64,000 bases of DNA, from the NCBI RefSeq assembly GCF_014874095.1, contig NZ_JADBEB010000001.1, positions 1,612,001 to 1,676,000 on the forward strand, written 5' to 3'. Below are positions 59,912-64,000 of this stretch, in pieces (position 1 is the stretch's first letter; every line of letters begins with the position of its first letter). Made by a program: the position numbers and the translations under genes. Below the pieces are notes generated by a model that had not been told where the DNA came from, searched no databases, and saw nothing but the letters and a program-made list of their open reading frames with translations. This stretch comes from Plantactinospora soyae (lineage in GTDB: Bacteria > Actinomycetota > Actinomycetes > Mycobacteriales > Micromonosporaceae).

Positions 59912-59984
59912 GCCCTCATCGTCTAGCGGCCCAGGACGCCGCCCTTTCAAGGCGGTAGCACGGGTTCGAATCCCGTTGGGGGCA
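59912..59984 (+). tRNA. tRNA-Glu (TTC)
   Basis: Cloverleaf with 7-bp acceptor GCCCTCA/TGGGGGC, anticodon stem CCGCC/GGCGG and loop CTTTCAA with anticodon TTC, T-loop GTTCGAAT. CCA is not encoded. First of a cluster of three tRNA genes. Confidence 0.95.
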
Positions 59985-60029
59985 CGACCCCGGTTTCGAC
60001 CGGGTAGCAGTTGCAGTTGGTAAGAGCAA

Positions 60030-60106
60030 GGTCCTGTGGAGCAGTTGGAGTGCTCGCCGCCCTGTCAAGGCGGAGGTCGCGGGTTCAAGTCCCGTCAGGA
60101 CCGCCA
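60030..60106 (+). tRNA. tRNA-Asp (GTC)
   Basis: Acceptor GGTCCTG/CAGGACC, anticodon stem CCGCC/GGCGG with loop CTGTCAA (anticodon GTC), T-loop GTTCAAGT. CCA is encoded at 60104-60106. It is 45 bp after tRNA-Glu. Confidence 0.95.
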
Positions 60107-60114
60107 GCGCCGGC

Positions 60115-60138
60115 CGCCGCGCGTACGTACGCGCGGCG
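60115..60138 (+). terminator. Palindromic terminator after tRNA-Asp
   Basis: A perfect 24-bp palindrome (CGCCGCGCGTAC and its complement) followed by TTCTGCGTTT, 9 bp after the tRNA-Asp CCA. Confidence 0.75.
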
Positions 60139-60210
60139 TTCTGCGTTTCGGAGCAGGTTACCCAGTCGGCGCCGGGTGCGTCGGACAGGTAACATGAGCC
60201 GAGCAACCCG

Positions 60211-60284
60211 GGCCAGGTAGCTCAGTTGGTACGAGCGTCCGACTGAAAATCGGAAGGTCGGCGGTTCGACCCCGCCCCTGGCCA
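60211..60284 (+). tRNA. tRNA-Phe (GAA)
   Basis: Acceptor GGCCAGG/CCTGGCC with discriminator A, anticodon loop CTGAAAA (anticodon GAA), T-loop GTTCGAC. CCA not encoded. An integrase remnant ends 150 bp downstream on the other strand, so this tRNA may have served as an integration site. Confidence 0.95.
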
Positions 60285-60310
60285 CATAGCCTTTCGCCGG
60301 GCTATCAGAG

Positions 60311-60350
60311 CGCCTACCAGCGGAAACGCAGGTGGGCGTTCTTCTTTTCC
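60311..60350 (+). terminator. Terminator of tRNA-Phe
   Basis: An 8-bp stem (CGCCTACC with GGTGGGCG, one G-T pair) followed by TTCTTCTTTTCC on the plus strand. Confidence 0.75.
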
Positions 60351-60433
60351 GGGTGACAGACATAGATCATTCATCGTTGTCCGGCCCCGTCTAAGGCGCG
60401 ATTGCTAGGAAGTTGCTAGGGATCTTGCTTTGG

Positions 60434-61375
60434 TCAAGCTGAGACCGAGTGGCGAGGTACCAAGGCCGCAGCCTTCTCCGAGACGCCCTGCTGGGCAACC
60501 TCGAACAACGAACCGTAGATGTCCGAAGTGACTCCGATCGAGGCATGCCCCATCATCTTCGACACCACGGAGATGTCTGCCCCGGTCGAGATCAGCGCGG
60601 CAGCCCGGAAGTGCCGCAACGTGTGCAGCGTGGCTGGCATGCCAGCGCGCCGACACATCCGGCCGACGATCTTCGTCACGGCGTCGGGGTGAAGTGGCTC
60701 CCCGTTCTCCCTTGTGAAGACGTAGCCGCCGTCAGCGTATGCAGGACCCCAGGCAAGCCGTTCCTTGCGTTGTGTCGTGCGCCACGTCTTCAGTGCTCCG
60801 GTCGCGCCGCCATCGAGATAGACGACCCGGTCCTGCCCGGCGTCGCTCTTGGCCTCGCGTTCGCTGACCTGGTAGCCCACTGAGACTCGTTGGCGGTTCA
60901 CCTGCAACCGACCAGTGTCGAGGTTGACGTCGGTCCACTTGAGCCCGCATAACTCGCCACGACGAAGCCCGGAGTAACCACACAGCAAGACCAGCGGGTA
61001 CAGCTCATTTTCCATCGCATCCAGGAAGGCGCCGTACATCTCGGGGGACGGCGGCTTGACCTTCCTCCGCTCGACCTTGGGCAACTTGGCGTCACCTGCC
61101 ACATTGCGGGGTACGAGATCGGGCACAGCATCGCCGAGCGCACCCGAGATGCAAGCATGGATCCGAGCGATGCTCGACGGGGCCAGGGGGCGTGGTACCG
61201 CAACCCGCTTCGGTGGGACCATCCGCACTTTGCCGGCCGCTCGCCTACGTGCGTTGGCGTTGTCCGCCTCAGCTCGGTAGGCGAGGTTCCTCGCCGTGGC
61301 TGCCTCAATCTCGGCTGCGCGTTCTTTCACGATCTCTTCGTAGAACCGCGTCAGGTCGAGTCCGCGTAGCTCCAG
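60434..61375 (-). pseudogene. Tyrosine integrase, N-terminally truncated remnant
   Basis: The C-terminal and part of the core-binding domain of a phage/ICE-type tyrosine recombinase, about 310 codons. The catalytic residues are present: Arg in YSGLRRGELCGL, the H-x-x-R box in HTLRHFRA, the His in MGHASIG and the nucleophile Tyr in TSDIYGSL. The arm-binding domain and first part of the core-binding domain are missing. The frame begins in the middle of a helix (LDLTRFYEEIVKERAAEI) with no start codon or ribosome site, exactly where an HD-domain gene fragment begins on the other strand. Its 3' end points at tRNA-Phe, the usual orientation of an integrase next to its attachment site. It is probably inactive. 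Confidence 0.8.
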
Positions 61376-61382
61376 TGCGCTC

Positions 61383-61705
61383 CGGCCGCCGACGTGGCCG
61401 AGAAGCAAACGGCCAACCTGCCGGCGAATCTTGCCGGCCCGATCCGGGACCTGATCGCCGAGTTCGAGGCGAAGGAGACACCGGAGGCGCGGTGCGCGAA
61501 GGATGCGGACAAGATCGAGTGTTTGTTGCAGGCTCGGGAGTACCAGGCGCAGGGGTATCGGCTGACGCAGCCGTGGGTGGACACGATGGTCGCCGCGGTG
61601 AAGACCGAGTCCGGCCGTCGGCTGGCCGAGGCGGCGGTGCGGGTACCGGTCGACGAGTGGTGGCGCGACATCGTGTCGTCCTATGGAACTCGGCCAGCGT
61701 CATGA
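61383..61705 (+). pseudogene. HD-domain (YfbR-like) hydrolase, 3' fragment
   Basis: About 105 codons matching the second half of HD-domain nucleotidase-like proteins: NLPANLAGPIRDLIAEFEAKETPEARCAKDADKIECLLQAREYQAQG, recognisable through IAEFEAKETPEARCAKDADK and LLQAREYQAQG, then WVDTMVAAVKTESGRRLAEAAVRVPVDEWW. The N-terminal part with the HD metal ligands is missing. The fragment abuts the integrase fragment in head-to-head orientation, so a deletion or inversion joined them. An ATG in frame exists at about 61394-61396 (as GTG) but would give a protein without active site. Confidence 0.7.
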
Positions 61706-61776
61706 GTCCGGCGGATGCTCCGGCGTCGACCAGGCGCGGCGGTCGACGCGTTCGAGGAAGTCTGGCGGGAGGGATC

Positions 61777-61908
61777 ATGAACGAGCCCCCGAACCGGCGG
61801 CCTCGGGGCTACGGGAGCGGGTCGCCAAGGAAGACCAAACGCACCCGGGGCAGCCCGGACTTGCGTCTAGGCTGCCCCGCTGACGCTTCTGGCAGATATG
61901 GCTACTGA
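61777..61908 (+). CDS. Small ORF, possible truncated gene
   Basis: A 43-residue basic frame (MNEPPNRRPRGYGSGSPRKTKRTRG...) with a strong GGGAGGG ribosome site 3-9 bp before the ATG. A hairpin (61846-61879) lies inside its second half, where the sequence no longer looks coding, so the 5' part may be the start of a gene whose remainder is lost. Not recognised. Confidence 0.35.
   Translation: MNEPPNRRPRGYGSGSPRKTKRTRGSPDLRLGCPADASGRYGY
61846..61879. terminator. Hairpin, 10-bp stem
   Basis: CGGGGCAGCC and its complement GGCTGCCCCG with a 14-base loop. It lies downstream of the HD fragment and upstream of the convergent membrane-protein gene; it can serve as terminator for either. Confidence 0.6.
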
Positions 61909-62153
61909 CGACGTTGCGGCGCCGTACGAACACGGCGACGGAGGGCGACACCGGCAGTGCTCAGGGCGGCCACTGTGATCGTACTAATGGCGACGATGGC
62001 GGCCTGCCCAATGTGCTCGGTTGCGCCAACAGTCAGGCCCACGATCGCCAGTACGGCAATAATCGCCACGGTGACCATCGCGACCAGCCAGCGCACCACA
62101 GGCACGTCTGGCGTGCGCTGGCTCGGTCTCTTACGCCGGGCTAGGGTAGACAT
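61902..62153 (-). CDS. Small two-helix membrane protein
   Basis: An 83-residue protein with a basic N-terminus (STLARRKRPSQRTPDVPVVR) and two hydrophobic helices (about 22-44, WLVAMVTVAIIAVLAIVGL, and 50-70, AAIVAISTITVAALSTAGVA), ending in a basic tail. The ATG at 62153 has AGGACA upstream. Small membrane proteins of this type are common in actinobacterial accessory DNA; no function can be given. Confidence 0.65.
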   Translation of the reverse strand: MSTLARRKRPSQRTPDVPVVRWLVAMVTVAIIAVLAIVGLTVGATEHIGQAAIVAISTITVAALSTAGVALRRRVRTAPQRRQ

Positions 62154-62505
62154 TTGTCCTGGCCTTTCTGACGGAGGCTGGATCCTGTGGCTCTCCGGTG
62201 ACGGCCGGAGAGCCACGTTCTTTGAACGGTAGGTAGGGAATCAAATGTGCTTGCGGGCGGGGGTAGTCGCTACCCGAGCAGGATTGATGCCCAAGAATCA
62301 CGATGTTCGAATACGGACAAAAAAGTGTGTCCGGATCGAGGGTCAGTCGTTTCTTCGATGAACCCCTATGTCTTAGTCCAGGTTCTCGACTAATTGCCCG
62401 GATGGGACGCGAATTGTCCGGGCGATTAGTGAGTCGCATCACACCCAGACTCAAGGATTTCCTGCACCTGCACCTGCACCCGACTCTCCGCCCTTGCCTC
62501 GACGC
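62154..62505. other. Intergenic stretch in the accessory region
   Basis: 352 bp with no supported gene. It holds a perfect 12-bp-stem hairpin at 62187-62216 (GTGGCTCTCCGG, 6-base loop) followed by GTTCTTT, a possible plus-strand terminator. A markedly AT-richer stretch lies at about 62270-62420, and a CACCTG trinucleotide-pair run at about 62461-62482. Confidence 0.5.
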
Positions 62506-62715
62506 TCATCGCTTCCCTGATAACTGTTGTACCAGGCGGTGAACCCGTATCGCGTTGATTGCCGGATCGACCCAGGTAAGCGCATACCGTCCGAAATCCT
62601 GGATCAACGCGCCGTGCAGCAACGGGTCCCGCATCGCCCGGTCGACCTTGGCCAGTTCCTCGACCATCCGCGGCGTCGACAGCAGCCAGGTCGGGCTACG
62701 CGGCGCTGAGGCCAT
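62506..62715 (-). pseudogene. Fragment resembling an NB-ARC/TPR (FxsT-like) protein
   Basis: About 69 codons whose end, DFGRYALTWVDPAINAIRVHRLVQQL, matches the winged-helix end of NB-ARC ATPases of the type found before TPR arrays in actinobacterial proteins (pattern L-x-RY-x-L-x-x-VD...I-x-VHRLVQ). Preceding residues (MVEELAKVDRAMRDPLLHGALI) fit the helix before it. The P-loop ATPase domain and TPR repeats are missing: upstream sequence in this frame does not look related, and a stop follows directly. A remnant, not a working gene. Confidence 0.55.
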
Positions 62716-63341
62716 CGCTTCCCCGGGTGGTGAAGTGATCCGCGCGGACGACCTTCTCAACCGTGGTCGAGACTGCCACGGTTGCCCCAGCAGATTGGGG
62801 AGCAACCATCTCCGAGAAGGAGACGGTTGCCGGCGCCGGTAGGCAGCGTGACCAGGCCATTTCGCGGAGGTGGGAACTGGGCCGTCACTGTGGCGTCTGC
62901 CGTAGTGACCGGTTCGCCCGAGTTCCCGGCGCCGGGAAGCTTGCAGGTTGACCTGCGGATATTTGCAACCCTCTTTGAGAGGCGCAAACCCCGGGCCCAG
63001 CGCGCCACCAGCGAAAACGGATGGTGCCACCAGCGGTTTCCGCCCGGACCGGGCCCGCCTTCTCTCGGAAGAACGCCGAAAGAGGCGACCGATGCGGCGC
63101 GCCGCGCCGCCGACCTCTCCGGCGACGTCACCGCGATGGTCGGCGGGAAATTCGTGGCGGCAACCACTCGCGTTACGCCAGTGGTACCCACTCGCCGCGC
63201 ACCCGTCCGACCAGGCTCTTTGCCGGTGGCGGCAAGAACTCCGACCAGTTCCCGGCGCCTAGCAAGTGGTCACGGGGTTGTCGGGTAGGCGACTGCGGGC
63301 CGGTCGTTGATGGGCTCCGCCGGAAACGGAAGGATGCATCC
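62716..63341. other. Non-coding or decayed stretch
   Basis: 626 bp in which no frame has a ribosome site and a recognisable product. Frames on both strands stay open because of the high G+C, but their translations are low-complexity Arg/Pro/Gly. GAGTTCCCGGCGCCGGGA-type and CCAGTTCCCGGCGCC motifs recur (about 62920-62940 and 63248-63260), and GCCACCAGCG occurs twice near 63006-63036, suggesting rearranged or duplicated DNA. Confidence 0.45.
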
Positions 63342-63962
63342 ATGACCTCTTCGGGCCTCCCAGCAGACTTCTACGACAACAAGGTTGCCCCCCGGCCCTG
63401 CTCCCGGCCACCAACATCGTCCGACACACACCCAAACCATGCGCGACCAGTCGGCGCCGACCTCGAAATGATCCAGACCTACGCGTCCGATTACGACGTG
63501 GCCAGGGACAGCAGCGGACGCATGCAGACGATGAACATGCGCCCCTTCCTCGACGCGATCGCGGCCAAGCATGACGAATGTCTTCCCTGCCAGGAACACC
63601 ACATCGGACTGATCGCCGCCGACCCGGCACTCACCACCCACGTCGTGGGCGTGGGTCTGCTCAACCTCGGCATTCACGAGGCGTCTGCCCGACAACTCCT
63701 GCAACACATGGACCCGGATGGGTGTGCGATCGCGCTGGTGATCCGAAACCGCGGTCTGCTGCCGGCGGTGGAGTTGACTCGGTCGAAAACAGTGCAGCAG
63801 CGGCAGTCGCTTGCGCGCATTGTGCTGAACAACGCGATCGTCGCCACCCAGTGGTTTGACATGCCGGTATCAAATCTGTGTCCGCCCGGGGTGGTCCGCC
63901 CGACAGGTCACCTAGGCGACGAGGAACTAACCTCTGGCTTGAGAAGCGAGGGGCATCTGTGA
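63342..63962 (+). CDS. Hypothetical protein
   Basis: A 206-residue soluble protein that I do not recognise. The first 45 residues are Pro/His-rich and probably disordered; the rest is mainly helical (MRPFLDAIAAKHDECLPCQEHHIGLIAADPALTTHVVGVGLLNLGIHEASARQLL). A Cys-x2-Cys-x2-His-His group (CLPCQEHH) may bind a metal. The ATG has GGAAGG 8 bp upstream. Codon use is somewhat less G+C-rich at third positions than in the core genes, in keeping with accessory DNA. It overlaps the next start by 4 bp. Confidence 0.65.
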   Translation: MTSSGLPADFYDNKVAPRPCSRPPTSSDTHPNHARPVGADLEMIQTYASDYDVARDSSGRMQTMNMRPFLDAIAAKHDECLPCQEHHIGLIAADPALTTHVVGVGLLNLGIHEASARQLLQHMDPDGCAIALVIRNRGLLPAVELTRSKTVQQRQSLARIVLNNAIVATQWFDMPVSNLCPPGVVRPTGHLGDEELTSGLRSEGHL

Positions 63963-64000
63963 TCCATCATCAACGGTGGCCCGCCCGAACGATGCCCGTA
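63959..64000 (+). CDS. Start of a gene running off the window
   Basis: A GTG that overlaps the previous stop (GTGA) with GAGGGG about 6 bp upstream begins VIHHQRWPARTMPV and continues past the end. The overlap suggests it is co-translated with the gene before it. No product can be named from 14 codons. Confidence 0.5.
   Translation, partial: MIHHQRWPARTMPV

Noticed and set aside
60285-64000. A second tRNA-Phe 3' end as attR of an integrated element
   Set aside because: I searched by eye for the last 20 bases of tRNA-Phe downstream and did not find them; the other end, if any, is outside the window.

Overview
The window is about 70% G+C, with GTG and TTG starts, GGAGG-type ribosome sites and many 4-base ATGA or GTGA gene overlaps. 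This is typical of a filamentous actinomycete. Three copies of an AAGGAAGGGCCCC hairpin element, a DUF397/Xre pair, a Tad pilus locus of actinobacterial layout and a CarH/LitR-like light regulator all suggest Micromonosporaceae (Micromonospora or a relative). That placement is from memory of the family, not from a search.

Layout. 0.2-9.6 kb: a SigB/F-type sigma factor, LtrA, an SMP-30 lactonase, a secreted C39-type peptidase, an alpha/beta hydrolase, an Imm26-like/LRR protein, a MalY-type aminotransferase, and three small genes including a stand-alone SepF-like protein. 9.5-11.7 kb: an Xre/DUF5753 regulator with three tandem DUF397 partners, facing a divergent pair of small genes. 11.7-16.7 kb: a proline-rich protein, an ABC exporter and lon, with an HspR (HAIR) operator before lon. 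16.9-20.4 kb: a GAF/SpoIIE phosphatase and two GAF-LuxR paralogues. 20.5-22.9 kb: two tandem secreted FN3-CBM2 proteins without a catalytic domain. 23.4-26.3 kb: RecD2 helicase and a CGNR zinc-finger regulator.

26.3-37.2 kb: a prepilin peptidase facing a 12-gene Tad/Flp pilus operon (lipoprotein, exported protein, CpaB, CpaE, CpaF, TadB, TadC, putative Flp pilin, two TadE-like pseudopilins, a TadG-like protein, a LysM membrane protein). 37.3-44.8 kb: ordinary metabolic and regulatory genes (DUF2231-Rieske, SDR, SnoaL-like, serine hydrolase, MocR regulator, DUF402, enoyl-CoA hydratase, PNPOx). 44.9-51.2 kb: a carbohydrate block of a GH87 alpha-1,3-glucanase, a GH13 glucosidase and a LacI regulator. 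The GH87 gene lies between two inverted copies of the hairpin element. 51.3-58.9 kb: two flavoproteins, then carotenoid genes crtB (minus) and crtI-idi-merR/B12 (plus). 59-60.3 kb: a NodB deacetylase lipoprotein and tRNA-Glu, -Asp and -Phe.

60.4-64 kb is an accessory, decayed region. An integrase catalytic fragment sits beside tRNA-Phe and is fused head to head with the 3' part of an HD-domain gene. Further on are a small membrane protein, a fragment resembling an NB-ARC/TPR protein, about 600 bp without recognisable coding content, and two unrecognised genes, the last running off the window.

The more unusual signals are: DUF397 cassettes duplicated with a 35-bp leader taken from the 3' end of the regulator gene; the HAIR site at lon; the CarH-like regulator with 12-bp-period repeats between crtB and crtI; the putative Tad pilin without Glu+5; a 41-bp minisatellite; and hairpin elements that supply or abut stop codons.
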